Source: Candidatus Pristimantibacillus lignocellulolyticus
GTDB taxonomy: Bacteria; Bacillota; Bacilli; Paenibacillales; Paenibacillaceae
DNA length: 64,000 bases
Assembly: GCA_023639215.1 (NCBI GenBank)
Contig: CP097899.1
Location: forward strand, 3,344,001-3,408,000
Reading direction: 5' to 3'
Part shown: piece by piece, positions 33,831-43,411 of the stretch
How the letters are laid out: the number at the start of each line of letters is the position of its first letter
Position numbering within the stretch: the first letter of the stretch is position 1
Notes under the pieces: generated by a model
Seen by the model: the letters and a program-made list of their open reading frames with translations, nothing else
The model's database searches: none
What the model was told of the DNA's origin: nothing
Made by a program: the position numbers and the translations under genes

Positions 33831-33859
33831 TTCATCATTGTAGGAGAGGAGAACACCGT

Positions 33860-34756
33860 ATGACTCATAAACGTAGCTTTGCTGATCGATTGTTTCAAAT
33901 TTTGAATTACACAGGCTTCGGAATATTGACCTTCATTTGTATCTTTCCATTTTATTATTTATTCATTCAAACGATAAGCGATAATTCACTTAGTGCTAAG
34001 GGAGCTGTCACTTTCTTCCCTAAAGGTATACATTTCTCGAATTATATTGAGGTGTTGAAAGTAAAGGGCCTATCACATGCTGCATTAGTATCGGTTGCAA
34101 GAACAGTAGTTGGAACAATTGCTACTGTAATTGGTTCGGCATTTCTAGGTTATTTGTTTACAAAGCGTAAGATGGCTGCCAGAGTATTTTGGTACCGCTT
34201 CGTTATTATAACAATGTATTTTAATGCAGGAATCATCCCTTGGTTTATCGTTATGATGAATTTGAACTTAACAAACAATTTTTGGGCATATGTTTTACCA
34301 GCTATTATTTCACCTTTTAATGTCATTCTAGTAAAAACATTTGTTGAATCATTACCTGAGGCACTCGAAGAATCAGCAGAAATGGATGGGGCTGGTACAT
34401 ATATATTATTCACTCTCATCGTATTCCCACTTATTATGCCAATCGTTGCTACGATTGCGATATTCTCAGCTGTAAATCAATGGAACTCATTCATGGATAC
34501 GGTCTTTCTTATGACAAATGATAAATACTATACTTTGCAGTTTGTACTATACAAATATTTGAATGAATCGAATTCATTAGCAGCAATTATTAAATCAGGT
34601 CAAGGTTTAGAAAATATTGATCTATCGAAATTGCAAACATCGACATCGGTGAGAACAACGGTTGCAATGATCGTAGTAACTCCAATTCTAGCAGTCTATC
34701 CATTCTTCCAACGTTATTTCGTAAAAGGGATTATGATCGGTGCAGTGAAAGGCTAA
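33860..34756 (+). CDS. Sugar ABC transporter permease, LplC/YtcP type
   Basis: A 298-residue partner permease with six helices and the EAA loop EESAEMDGAGTYILFTLIVFP. It ends with the conserved YPFFQRYFVKGIMIGAVKG of the LplC branch. The ATG at 33860 is preceded by GGAGAGGAG; the ORF upstream of it overlaps the previous permease and was discarded. It is co-transcribed with the upstream permease, 29 bases apart. Confidence 0.94.
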   Translation: MTHKRSFADRLFQILNYTGFGILTFICIFPFYYLFIQTISDNSLSAKGAVTFFPKGIHFSNYIEVLKVKGLSHAALVSVARTVVGTIATVIGSAFLGYLFTKRKMAARVFWYRFVIITMYFNAGIIPWFIVMMNLNLTNNFWAYVLPAIISPFNVILVKTFVESLPEALEESAEMDGAGTYILFTLIVFPLIMPIVATIAIFSAVNQWNSFMDTVFLMTNDKYYTLQFVLYKYLNESNSLAAIIKSGQGLENIDLSKLQTSTSVRTTVAMIVVTPILAVYPFFQRYFVKGIMIGAVKG

Positions 34757-34763
34757 CTCATTA

Positions 34764-34869
34764 ATGCTTACGAAGTAAATTTTTATTACAAAAAAATAGT
34801 TTTAGCTACTCCTTTCGAAACAACTTTTCATAGCTAAGACGTTTATCAAGAATTATATAAAAAAGTTTG
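34764..34869 (+). repeat. Diverged tandem leader repeat
   Basis: ATGCTTACGAAGTAAATTTT and a second half with CTTTCGAAACAACTTTTCAT, ending in TATAAAAAAGTTTGGGAGG, resemble two decayed copies of the leader seen at 32748 and 43412. It lies in the 277-base leader of the binding-protein gene. Confidence 0.55.
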
Positions 34870-34893
34870 GGAGGTGGTTTTCTTAAAATAAAC

Positions 34894-34971
34894 GTTCAAA
34901 AAGCAGGCTTTCGCAAACCGAGATTCGAATAAGCTACCTGTGTTACTTCAATCAAAGTCAGCTTTTTGAAC
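34894..34971 (+). repeat. Short dispersed inverted-repeat element
   Basis: A 78-bp element begins GTTCAAAAAGC and ends GCTTTTTGAAC (11-bp perfect inverted ends, extended to about 18 with two mismatches). It is a short relative of the elements at 41921 and 47402 and lies in the binding-protein leader. Confidence 0.72.
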
Positions 34972-35033
34972 TACCTCTCAGAGTGTAACGACAATGTCTT
35001 TGTGAAGTTTAAAATTAGAAGGGAGTAATAAAA

Positions 35034-36821
35034 ATGGTAAAAACAAAGAGATCATTAGTAACGCTTTTAACATTCGTAATGTGTGTTTCATTATTAGCGG
35101 CATGTGGATCTAAAGGTAATGACCCGAAAACTACCCCTACTCCAGCTCCAAAGACTACCAATGAGGGTACTGAAGTAGAGCCGCCTGTTACACGTGATGA
35201 AATCACAATCGATGTTTTCTCTATGCTTTCGAATTTCTCAGGTGAGCAAACAGGTTGGTTTGCTCATACAGTAAAAGAGAAATTCAATATCAATCTTAAC
35301 ATCATCTCATCTAACCTTGAAGGTGGAGGAGATACGAAATTCCAAACGATGATGGCTGGTGGCGATCTTGGAGATTTAGTCGTATTCGGTGATACTGATG
35401 CTAAGTACACTGATGCGATCGCAGCAGGCATGCTACTTGATTGGAACAAAGATGGATTATTAGAACAATATGGTAAAAATTTACAGAAAAATGCACCAAA
35501 AGCACTTGAGAAAAATACAGCACAATTTGGTGGAGGTACTGCACTTTATAGTGTTGGTAATGATGTAGGTCCAGATATTGAAGGTCCTTCTGAAGCGCAA
35601 GAGCTTAACTATCACCCTAACCTTCGTTGGGATCTGTATGAAGCAATCGGTAAACCAGAGATTAATACGATGGAAGATTACCTTCCAGTTCTAAAAGCAA
35701 TGCAAGAAGCTCAACCAGAAAGTGATAGCGGCAAACCAACTTATGCATTCTCTATGTGGGGTGACTGGGATGGTAATATGATGATGAACACTAAAGCTTG
35801 GGCTGGTATGCATGGTTTTGAAGAAGGTGACGGATTCAATCCAGGTGGTTTCACTTTAGTATCTGCGGATACAGAAGAAGTTCAAGCTATCCTTGATGAA
35901 AACAGCTATTATATGAGAGGATTAAAACTTTACTTTGATGCCAATCAAATGGGTTTAGTTGATCCTGATTCGATTACACAAAACTTCGGTGATGCAGTGA
36001 ATAAAATGACGGATGGTCAAGTTCTATTCTCTTGGTTCTCATGGTTTGATGATTCTTATAAAACACCTGAACGTTCTGCAGAAGGTAAAGGTTTCCAACT
36101 TGTACCATTCAATGAAGCAAGATCGTTCTCAAATGGTTTTAATCCATACGGTGGTAATCGTGTATATGCAATTGGTTCCAAAACAGAACATCCTGATCGT
36201 GTAATGGAACTGATTGATTGGTTGTATACTCCAGAAGGAACGATGACAGCTAATTATGGTCCTGAAGGCATGATATGGGAAGTTGTAGACGGTAAACCAG
36301 TTTTCAATGACCTAGGCGTGGAAGCATTCCCATCTAACAAAACCCCAATGCCTGAACAATTTGGTGGCGGTGTTTGGGATGATGGACGTAATCAAATTAA
36401 TAATTCTACATTCAAATTAACGATGATTAACCCTGAGAATGGTGATCCATACGATTCTAGTATATGGGCTTCTACTCTTGCTAAGGCACCTTCTAAAGTA
36501 GATGAAAATTGGAGGGCAGCTATGGGCGTTAATACTGCGGTAGAATGGTTCGTGAAAAATGATAAAATCGCGGTACAAAAAGCAATTTTTACAGGTAAAC
36601 CATATGTAGAGATGAGCGATGATTTGAAACAAAAACAAGGTCAAATCGCTTCAGTAATTAAAGAGTATTCATGGAAATTGATCTACGCTAATGATGAAGC
36701 TCATTTCAACAAATTAAAAGAAGAAATGATCGGTAAAGCAAAAGGTCTTGGTTATGATGAAGTTGTTGCATTCAATAAAGAGCAACATAAAGTAGTATTC
36801 GAAGCTCGTAAAAATTCATAA
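35034..36821 (+). CDS. Extracellular solute-binding lipoprotein of sugar ABC importer
   Basis: A 595-residue LplA-type binding protein with a signal peptide, lipobox LLAACGS (Cys near 24) and a Pro/Thr linker before the mature domain. It has the large size and acidic, aromatic-rich composition of the Paenibacillus oligosaccharide-binding proteins. GGGAGTAATAAAA precedes the ATG. The long leader contains a leader repeat and an inverted-repeat element, which may tune its expression relative to the permeases. A strong terminator follows. The ligand is not predictable. Confidence 0.94.
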   Translation: MVKTKRSLVTLLTFVMCVSLLAACGSKGNDPKTTPTPAPKTTNEGTEVEPPVTRDEITIDVFSMLSNFSGEQTGWFAHTVKEKFNINLNIISSNLEGGGDTKFQTMMAGGDLGDLVVFGDTDAKYTDAIAAGMLLDWNKDGLLEQYGKNLQKNAPKALEKNTAQFGGGTALYSVGNDVGPDIEGPSEAQELNYHPNLRWDLYEAIGKPEINTMEDYLPVLKAMQEAQPESDSGKPTYAFSMWGDWDGNMMMNTKAWAGMHGFEEGDGFNPGGFTLVSADTEEVQAILDENSYYMRGLKLYFDANQMGLVDPDSITQNFGDAVNKMTDGQVLFSWFSWFDDSYKTPERSAEGKGFQLVPFNEARSFSNGFNPYGGNRVYAIGSKTEHPDRVMELIDWLYTPEGTMTANYGPEGMIWEVVDGKPVFNDLGVEAFPSNKTPMPEQFGGGVWDDGRNQINNSTFKLTMINPENGDPYDSSIWASTLAKAPSKVDENWRAAMGVNTAVEWFVKNDKIAVQKAIFTGKPYVEMSDDLKQKQGQIASVIKEYSWKLIYANDEAHFNKLKEEMIGKAKGLGYDEVVAFNKEQHKVVFEARKNS

Positions 36822-36840
36822 TTCATTAAAGAAGTATTAA

Positions 36841-36881
36841 TAAAGTAAGGAAACTATCAAGTAGTTTCCTTACTTTATTTT
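36841..36881 (+). terminator. Terminator after binding-protein gene
   Basis: AAAGTAAGGAAACTA pairs perfectly with TAGTTTCCTTACTTT around a 5-base loop, then ATTTTA. Confidence 0.9.
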
Positions 36882-36949
36882 AAACTGTTTCCATATTTCT
36901 CTACTTTGTTTACAATGTTAATAAAGTTTATAAATGAGGTTGCTGATGT

Positions 36950-38701
36950 ATGAAGATCATAAATAGATTACAACAGTTGTTTAAACGTAGTACTTTACGA
37001 AGGACGCTTATTATTTATTTGTTAATTGCCTGTTTATGTCCACCTGCATTATTAGCAGGATATACATATTCTGCAATGCATTCTATATTGAAGCATAAAA
37101 TTTCAGCAGGTATCGAAGCGAGTTTGAAGCAAGAAGCAATGGGGATAGAAAATCTACTTAGTAATATGGATTTTGTTTCGAAGCAATTTGCATTAGATGG
37201 TCAAACAGCAACTCGTATTAATGAATATATTCAATCAGAGAAATTAACTGAAAAAGCAAACCTCATTCAATATATTGACGATACATTCAATGTAGTTAAC
37301 TTTACAAACCCCAATATAGGTTTAATGGTTTATTACCATGAAAATATGGAAAAATCTATACTGTTTAATAATTTATCGGTTAGAGATGATTTTAATCTTG
37401 ATAGTCTACCATTATTTATTAGATATAATGGAACCGCTTACTTTGGGCCTCATACTACACAATACAAAAATAATGATAACATCGTGTTTTCATCTATTCG
37501 AGAAGTGCAAACTAGTAGTGAAAATTCAATCTATATTTATTTAGAATCTAATTATAATATGTTCCGCAAGATGATGAACAGTAATTGGTATGCTATGCCG
37601 GTTCATCATTACTTAATTTCTGAACAAAATGAAGTGCTCTACGCTGATGCTGGCGAGCCTCCTTTTGCACCAGAGTTATTAAATTGGCAGATGGTAGACA
37701 ATGGGCTCGAACAGCTCGAAGGGAATTATATATTTGGTTACGAGAGTATTCAAGGTTGGAAGCTTGTTATTGCAGTACAAAAAGGCGAATACAATCATGA
37801 AATTAATGAATGGTTATGGCGAATGATTGCTTTAGTACTAGGATCACTCGTATTAGCATTTATTATTGCGATGATGATATGGCGAAAGGTGTATGGTTCC
37901 CTGCGACGCGTAAATTTAGAAATTGTACGTATGACAGGCGATCGAGAAGCACCTGTGAAAAATATAGGAATTGAAGAATTTGATTCTTTGCTTAACAATT
38001 TTGGGGTAATGAAGCGAACGGTAAATGAACTAATTGCAGAAGTTTCATTAAATGAACGTAAGAAATCTCAATTAGAAATCGAGAAGCTGCTAAGTCAGAT
38101 CAATCCACATTTTTTGCACAATACATTGAATACTGTTCAATGGATAGCACGAGCGAATGAACAAGATGACATTGATAGAATCGTTACATTACTAGTAAAA
38201 GTATTACATTACAATATGGGAAAAGGAAGTCTTATCGTAACGATTTCGGATGAATTAGCTGCATTACAAAATTATATTGATCTTCATTATATTCGTTACG
38301 AAGATGAGCTACAGTTTGTAATTGATGTAGATGATAGAATAAAAACCATTCCAGTTCCGAGGTTTTTACTACAACCGATGGTGGAAAACGCAATTTATCA
38401 TGGTAGAAATGATGGTACTAGTCTTATTACTATCTCAATCGTTCAACATTCTGAACTGACTTTGAAGCTAGAAGTTGGAGATAATGGTCCAGGTGTAGAT
38501 GAGGTGACGATAGAACAAATATTAGAAGGTAGGTATGAAAGTTCCACTATTGGAATGGGGATCGGGCTTAGCTATGTACAACGTTTATTAGAACGCTTCT
38601 ATGGTGACTCTAGTCATCTCGAAATTATAAGTAAGATTGGAGAAGGTACTCGTCTATCCGTCATTATTCCATTAACGCTAGAGGAGGAACATTATGATTA
38701 A
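36950..38701 (+). CDS. YesM-type sensor histidine kinase
   Basis: A 583-residue kinase with an N-terminal helix (about 19-40), a large Cache-like extracytoplasmic sensor (about 41-280), a second helix (about 285-308), a HAMP-like linker and the His_kinase domain with QINPHFLHNTLNTVQWIA (phosphoacceptor His near 388). The ATPase domain has VENAIYHGRN, DNGPGVD and GMGIGLSYVQRLLERF. This architecture is typical of kinases controlling adjacent sugar ABC operons. It overlaps the regulator gene by eight bases. It probably senses sugar, directly or through the downstream binding protein. Confidence 0.93.
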   Translation: MKIINRLQQLFKRSTLRRTLIIYLLIACLCPPALLAGYTYSAMHSILKHKISAGIEASLKQEAMGIENLLSNMDFVSKQFALDGQTATRINEYIQSEKLTEKANLIQYIDDTFNVVNFTNPNIGLMVYYHENMEKSILFNNLSVRDDFNLDSLPLFIRYNGTAYFGPHTTQYKNNDNIVFSSIREVQTSSENSIYIYLESNYNMFRKMMNSNWYAMPVHHYLISEQNEVLYADAGEPPFAPELLNWQMVDNGLEQLEGNYIFGYESIQGWKLVIAVQKGEYNHEINEWLWRMIALVLGSLVLAFIIAMMIWRKVYGSLRRVNLEIVRMTGDREAPVKNIGIEEFDSLLNNFGVMKRTVNELIAEVSLNERKKSQLEIEKLLSQINPHFLHNTLNTVQWIARANEQDDIDRIVTLLVKVLHYNMGKGSLIVTISDELAALQNYIDLHYIRYEDELQFVIDVDDRIKTIPVPRFLLQPMVENAIYHGRNDGTSLITISIVQHSELTLKLEVGDNGPGVDEVTIEQILEGRYESSTIGMGIGLSYVQRLLERFYGDSSHLEIISKIGEGTRLSVIIPLTLEEEHYD

Positions 38702-40085
38702 TGCACTTGTCGTTGATGATGAAAGAATGGTTCGAAAAGGATTATTATCTTTAACGAATTGGAATAAATATGGAATTTCGTTCATTGGTGAAGCGAAAGA
38801 TGGTACACAAGCACTTCAGTTCCTTTCAAAAAATCATGTTGATGTTATGTTTGTAGACATAACGATGCCTATCATGAATGGGTTTGAGTTAATGAAGCGG
38901 GTACAAGAGCAACATTCAGAAGTTCAATTTGTAATATTAACTTGTCATCATGAATTTGATTATGTTCAGGAGGCGCTCCAGATCGGCGCTATTGATTACA
39001 TCGTAAAAACATTACTCAATCGGGATAATGTGGATGAGACGGTAACTCGAATTTTATCACGATTAAAGCGAGATAAAGAAAAGAAAGTTCAAGAGCAAAC
39101 CACTTTTTATGAGGGTGGTGTGTACTTGTTATTGAAAGGAACGACAAAGGTTGATAGTTACTATATGAAAGAGCAACTGCCTTCAAGTTTATCATTTAAT
39201 GAGATAACTAAGCGTTTATTACAGCTTGAAGGTCATAATACAAAGGAAATCACCGAATTAGAACAAGCCAATATCATGCAATATGCAGTTATAATCACTA
39301 TTGATAGCTGTCCTCAATGGCAACATGCTGAAGTGAAACAGTGGTTGAAAACCGAATTTTTAAATTATTATTTTTATGCTAAAGATCGTGATCATTTAAA
39401 GATCAGTGAGCATGAACTAGATCAATGGTTAGCGCGAAAAGATGAAGTGAACCAAGAACTAAAACTGAAGCGATGGATTGATGAAAAAGCCAAATATAGA
39501 TGGTTACTATTCCCTCAAGAATGGATGCAATGGCAGCAGACTACACTTAATATACAACCTGACCCTACAACCCTCATTCAATTGGTCGAGGAATTATATA
39601 CTCAACTAGTACTGACTATGAAATGGCAAGATGATGATTACGAGTCACCCCTACCCGTTCCAGATGTATCACAATGGAACAAAATTGAACGATGGTTGCT
39701 GCAATTATCACTTCATTTACGAGTTAGAATGACGGACTTAACTTTATCCCATGATGTTGTGATCTGTATGATAAAAGCGATTCAATATATGCATACGCAG
39801 ATTGCTTCTGAATTGAATCAAAATGATATTGCACATCAAGTAGGAATGAGCAGAAGTTACTTTAGTCAATGCTTTAAACGTTTTTTCGGAATATCGTTTG
39901 GTGAGGTATTACGGAATTTGCGTATTGAAACTGCGAAACAGTTATTACTTAGTTCCCAATTCACAATTTCAGAAATAGCAAATAAAATCGGCTTTGATGA
40001 TCACAAATATTTTAGCCGTACCTTTAAAACTCAATTAGGGGTATATCCAACAGAATATCGTTCTTTGCATTATGAGGAGAGGTGA
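38694..40085 (+). CDS. YesN-type AraC-family response regulator
   Basis: A 463-residue regulator. The receiver domain has VDDERMV, the phosphoacceptor in DVMFVDITMPIMNGFE and the Lys in IDYIVKTLLNRD. The divergent middle is about 230 residues long. The C-terminal AraC-type HTH pair spans about 365-460, with NDIAHQVGMSRSYFSQCFKR and ISEIANKIGFDDHKYFSRTF. It forms a two-component pair with the upstream kinase and is expected to activate the adjacent sugar-uptake genes. It overlaps the next gene's region by a few bases. Confidence 0.94.
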   Translation: MINALVVDDERMVRKGLLSLTNWNKYGISFIGEAKDGTQALQFLSKNHVDVMFVDITMPIMNGFELMKRVQEQHSEVQFVILTCHHEFDYVQEALQIGAIDYIVKTLLNRDNVDETVTRILSRLKRDKEKKVQEQTTFYEGGVYLLLKGTTKVDSYYMKEQLPSSLSFNEITKRLLQLEGHNTKEITELEQANIMQYAVIITIDSCPQWQHAEVKQWLKTEFLNYYFYAKDRDHLKISEHELDQWLARKDEVNQELKLKRWIDEKAKYRWLLFPQEWMQWQQTTLNIQPDPTTLIQLVEELYTQLVLTMKWQDDDYESPLPVPDVSQWNKIERWLLQLSLHLRVRMTDLTLSHDVVICMIKAIQYMHTQIASELNQNDIAHQVGMSRSYFSQCFKRFFGISFGEVLRNLRIETAKQLLLSSQFTISEIANKIGFDDHKYFSRTFKTQLGVYPTEYRSLHYEER

Positions 40086-40090
40086 TAACA

Positions 40091-41728
40091 ATGAAATCTA
40101 TGAAACTCATATGGATGGTTTTAGCTTGTTCATTGTTTATTACAAGTTGTACAAATTCATCTAATAATGAAGCTTCCAATGTCAATGAAGAGATATATAA
40201 AGAATCTATTGTTTTAAGAGTACCTTATTCTTACTCGGAAATAGAATTACCTGAAGGTGATGTTGGGGAAGAGAATTTCATGTCTCGCTACATAAATGAA
40301 AAAACAGGAATTATTATTCAATACAGCTGGGATGCAAGTGGTGAAGAGCAATATAATTCGAAGATAGATCTTGCCATTAGAAGTAATGATTTGCCAGATA
40401 TGTTCATTGTCAATCGCAAACAGTTATATTACTTAGTACAAAATGATATGATTGCAGATCTCACAGAAGTATATAAGGAGCATAGCTCTGAACTTGTAAA
40501 GTCGATTTACGATGCAACAGATGGCAAAGCACTTGAAGAAGCTACGATAGATCAGAAACTATATGCGCTACCTAATGTAGGAATAGAAGCAGATGCACCT
40601 ACTTATTTGTGGGTGCGCCAAGATTGGTTAGATAAATTAGATCTTCCTGAACCTAGAACGCTTGCTGATATTGAGAAGATTTCCTATGCATTCACTCATG
40701 AAGATCCCGATGAGAATGGAGAAGCTGATACGTTAGGAATTCCGGTCGAGAAATCATTAGTATATCAAGATAAAACAGGTGTATTCGGCTTAAATTCTTT
40801 TTTCTCAGCGTTTCATTCTTTTCCGCAAAATTGGATTGTAAACTCAGAAGGGGTACTTGTGTATGGATCTATTCAAGAGGAAACGAAGCAAGCACTGGTT
40901 CGTTTAGCCCAGTGGTACGATAAGGGGATAATAGATCGTGACTTCATGATACGTAAGGATGCTAGTATACCGGTAACTGAAAATCAGATGGGTATAATGT
41001 TCGCTCCATGGTGGGCTCCTATATGGCCTTTGAATGGTTCGGTTTCTAAAGATACAAAAGCAGAATGGAATGTATTCGCAGTTCCATTAAGCGAGCAAGG
41101 AGAGTTTATTACAAAAACATCCCCAATAACCGACCGCTATCTTGTTGTACGAAAAAATTATAGTAATCCAGAAGTTGCAGTCAAACTATTGAACTTAACA
41201 ACAAAACTCGAGAGACATGAAGGAATAGATGACGAGAGTAGCGAATCCATTCGAGCTACCGCTCAGCAAATGGGCATACAACTTCGTAATTATTTCCCGT
41301 TTGATCTTTTGTTAGATGATCCCGATGGTGTAACGAAACGTTACGATACGCTTATGCAAACGCTGAATGGTGATTTAGATCCAGCGACTCTTAATTCTGA
41401 ACTAGCAAAACTATATGACTATGTTGTGAAAGAGACTGAGCAACCGAAGAAAGACATGGAGGCGTGGAGCAATACACAAGCATATTTATTGGGAGGGGAA
41501 ATTTCTAAGGAGCCTATGATTATGGTAGAAAGCTATAATATAGAACATATTGAGGCTTATGAGGAGTATTGGGATAAGTTAATTGCGATCGAAATGGATT
41601 ATTTCTTAAAAATGATAACAGGAGAATTACCTATCGATGCATTCGATCAATTTGTTGAAGAATGGCTTGATTCTGGTGGGGTGGAGTTGATGGGGGAGGC
41701 TACTCTACAGTATGAGTCTCAAAAATAG
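40091..41728 (+). CDS. Extracellular solute-binding lipoprotein (second in locus)
   Basis: A 545-residue binding lipoprotein with a signal peptide and lipobox LFITSCTN (Cys near 21), then an Asn/Ser linker. A GTG nine bases upstream lies in the ribosome site GAGAGGTG, so ATG 40091 was taken. It is co-transcribed with the YesM/YesN pair rather than with the permeases, and it is not a close copy of the binding protein at 35034. It may be an alternative substrate receptor for the same permeases or a sensor partner for the kinase; both are inference. Confidence 0.9.
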   Translation: MKSMKLIWMVLACSLFITSCTNSSNNEASNVNEEIYKESIVLRVPYSYSEIELPEGDVGEENFMSRYINEKTGIIIQYSWDASGEEQYNSKIDLAIRSNDLPDMFIVNRKQLYYLVQNDMIADLTEVYKEHSSELVKSIYDATDGKALEEATIDQKLYALPNVGIEADAPTYLWVRQDWLDKLDLPEPRTLADIEKISYAFTHEDPDENGEADTLGIPVEKSLVYQDKTGVFGLNSFFSAFHSFPQNWIVNSEGVLVYGSIQEETKQALVRLAQWYDKGIIDRDFMIRKDASIPVTENQMGIMFAPWWAPIWPLNGSVSKDTKAEWNVFAVPLSEQGEFITKTSPITDRYLVVRKNYSNPEVAVKLLNLTTKLERHEGIDDESSESIRATAQQMGIQLRNYFPFDLLLDDPDGVTKRYDTLMQTLNGDLDPATLNSELAKLYDYVVKETEQPKKDMEAWSNTQAYLLGGEISKEPMIMVESYNIEHIEAYEEYWDKLIAIEMDYFLKMITGELPIDAFDQFVEEWLDSGGVELMGEATLQYESQK

Positions 41729-41738
41729 TGAAGAGGAA

Positions 41739-41906
41739 GTTCAAAACATCCACTTGTGATCACGATGTAATTCGCTGTAGCTTATTCGGCGTCGAAGATG
41801 CTCCCCATCGAAAGCCTGCGTGTGCTCACATACCCAAAACGTACGCTGTGCTACTCGTTTCCGCTGTGGGTCATCTTCTTGGAGCTGACAAGCGAACGTT
41901 TTGAAC
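41739..41906 (+). repeat. Dispersed inverted-terminal-repeat element
   Basis: A 168-bp element bounded by GTTCAAAAC and GTTTTGAAC. Internally it contains GTGATCACGA and a right half, TCATCTTCTTGGAGCTGAC, shared with a partial copy at 29371. No coding capacity was recognised. Confidence 0.7.
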
Positions 41907-41920
41907 CTTTATAGAAGAGG

Positions 41921-42138
41921 AAGTTTAAAAAGCGGACTTTGATGACGAGGGGGATGCTAACGAAGCATATTCGACATCGAATATGAAGCTTACTTGGGAA
42001 GTATACCATAAGCTTCCGATGTATGTTTCTTGCAGAAACATTGTAGGGCCGCGTGTACAGAACACGTACACTTGCGCTTCCTCCTTCCGCAAGTAGCGCT
42101 CCATCTTCTCGGCTTGCGAAAGCCCGCTTTTTAAACTT
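41921..42138 (+). repeat. Dispersed inverted-terminal-repeat element (218 bp)
   Basis: The ends AAGTTTAAAAAGCGGACTTT and AAAGCCCGCTTTTTAAACTT are 20-bp inverted repeats with one mismatch. The interior contains TCGACATCGAATATGAA and CAAGTAGCGCTCCATCTTCT, both shared with the inverted copy at 47402-47556. It is MITE-like in form, encodes nothing recognisable and lies in a run of three such elements. Confidence 0.8.
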
Positions 42139-42163
42139 TCATTTAAGAGGAAGTTCAATACAT

Positions 42164-42183
42164 CTCCTCGTGATCACGAGGAG
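42164..42183. repeat. Perfect 20-bp palindrome
   Basis: CTCCTCGTGATCACGAGGAG is self-complementary over its full length. It follows the third AAGAGGAAGTTCAA element start and lies 77 bases before the CheY-like gene. It may be an element end or a dimeric protein site. Confidence 0.7.
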
Positions 42184-42259
42184 TATGCATATTAGTTTCA
42201 GTTTTTGTTCAGAACCATTAAATATACTTTAACAATGATTATCGAAGGGTGTGAGCAAG

Positions 42260-42625
42260 ATGAAACGTATTATGATAGTCGACGATGCTTCTTTTATGCG
42301 CTTAATTTTGAAAAACATACTTGTAGATAACGGTTATGAGATCGTAGCAGAAGCAGCAAATGGGGAAGAAGCAGTTCGTTTATATGATATATATAAACCT
42401 GATATTGTAACGATGGATGTTACGATGCCTATTATGGATGGTTTAGCGGCTACAGAAGCTATATTAAAGCACAATCCTGATGCAAAAATAATCGTGTGTT
42501 CCGCGATGGGTCAACGAAATCTAATTATGCAGATGATCTCTGCTGGTGCGAAGGACTTCATCGTGAAGCCCTTCCAAGGGGACCGTATTTTAGCAGCAAT
42601 TGAACAACTATTTGATCGTGTATAA
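42260..42625 (+). CDS. CheY-like single-domain response regulator
   Basis: A 121-residue receiver domain without an output domain. It has the acidic pair in IVDDASFMR, the phosphoacceptor in DIVTMDVTMPIMDG, the Thr/Ser switch position in IIVCSAMGQ and the Lys in DFIVKPF. The sequence is close to the flagellar-motor CheY of Bacillales, but no chemotaxis or flagellar gene is nearby. ATG 42260 was preferred over a GTG three codons upstream that overlaps AAGGGTG. It may be an orphan regulator with a kinase elsewhere. Its stop codon directly abuts that of ung. Confidence 0.88.
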   Translation: MKRIMIVDDASFMRLILKNILVDNGYEIVAEAANGEEAVRLYDIYKPDIVTMDVTMPIMDGLAATEAILKHNPDAKIIVCSAMGQRNLIMQMISAGAKDFIVKPFQGDRILAAIEQLFDRV

Positions 42626-43288
42626 TTAGTTGTTCCAGTCGATAGGTTGATGACCTAATGAATTTAGATGTTCATTGATTTTGGAGAAAGGTTTACTTCC
42701 CCAAAAACCTCGATATGCAGCCAGTGGACTAGGATGTACAGATTCAATAATGATATGATGAGGAGCAATAAGCTGTTTTTTTTGTTGTGCAGGCTTACCC
42801 CATAATACGAAAATGATAGGCTCCTCTTTACTGCTTAACTTAGAAATGATAGCGTCAGTAAATAATTCCCATCCCTTTTGCTGATGAGAATTTGCTTCAC
42901 CTGCTCGTACTGTAAGTACTGTATTTAGTAGTAAAACTCCTTGCTTTGCCCACTCCACTAATGAACCGTTCCCAGAATCGGTAATTCCTATATCACTATA
43001 TCGTTCTTTCATTATATTACGTAAAGATGGCGGCAAGGGCATATCATTACTAACTGAGAATGCTAATCCTTCAGCTTGACCTTCTCCATGATAAGGATCT
43101 TGTCCTAATATGACTACTTTTGTTTGATCATAATCTGTTAATTGTAGCGCATAAAATAATTGATTGTTCGGAGGATATATTATATGCTTTTCGTATTCTA
43201 GTTCAATAAATTGTGAAAGCTGCTCAAAATACGGTTCGTTGTACTCAGATTGCAGTATTTTTCCCCACTGATTGTTAGGTAATTGCAT
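42626..43288 (-). CDS. ung: Uracil-DNA glycosylase, family 1
   Basis: Ung removes uracil from DNA to start base-excision repair. The 220-residue protein has the water-activating motif GQDPYHGEGQAEGLAFSV (Asp near 64), the Tyr/Phe region for uracil stacking, and the DNA-intercalating motif HPSPLAAYRGFWG near residue 185, whose His contacts the base. The length and motif order are those of standard bacterial Ung. It is convergent with the CheY-like gene with no gap between stop codons. No terminator was seen there. Confidence 0.96.
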   Translation of the reverse strand: MQLPNNQWGKILQSEYNEPYFEQLSQFIELEYEKHIIYPPNNQLFYALQLTDYDQTKVVILGQDPYHGEGQAEGLAFSVSNDMPLPPSLRNIMKERYSDIGITDSGNGSLVEWAKQGVLLLNTVLTVRAGEANSHQQKGWELFTDAIISKLSSKEEPIIFVLWGKPAQQKKQLIAPHHIIIESVHPSPLAAYRGFWGSKPFSKINEHLNSLGHQPIDWNN

Positions 43289-43411
43289 AATTAATCTTCC
43301 CTTCTAATACTCTAAGGTGAACGATACTATAAGCTTATGGTAGAATCAACCCCTAGCGAAAGATGTGTGAATTAATCTTCCGAAGTTAAGTAGTAGCTAT
43401 TTCAAGCAGTA

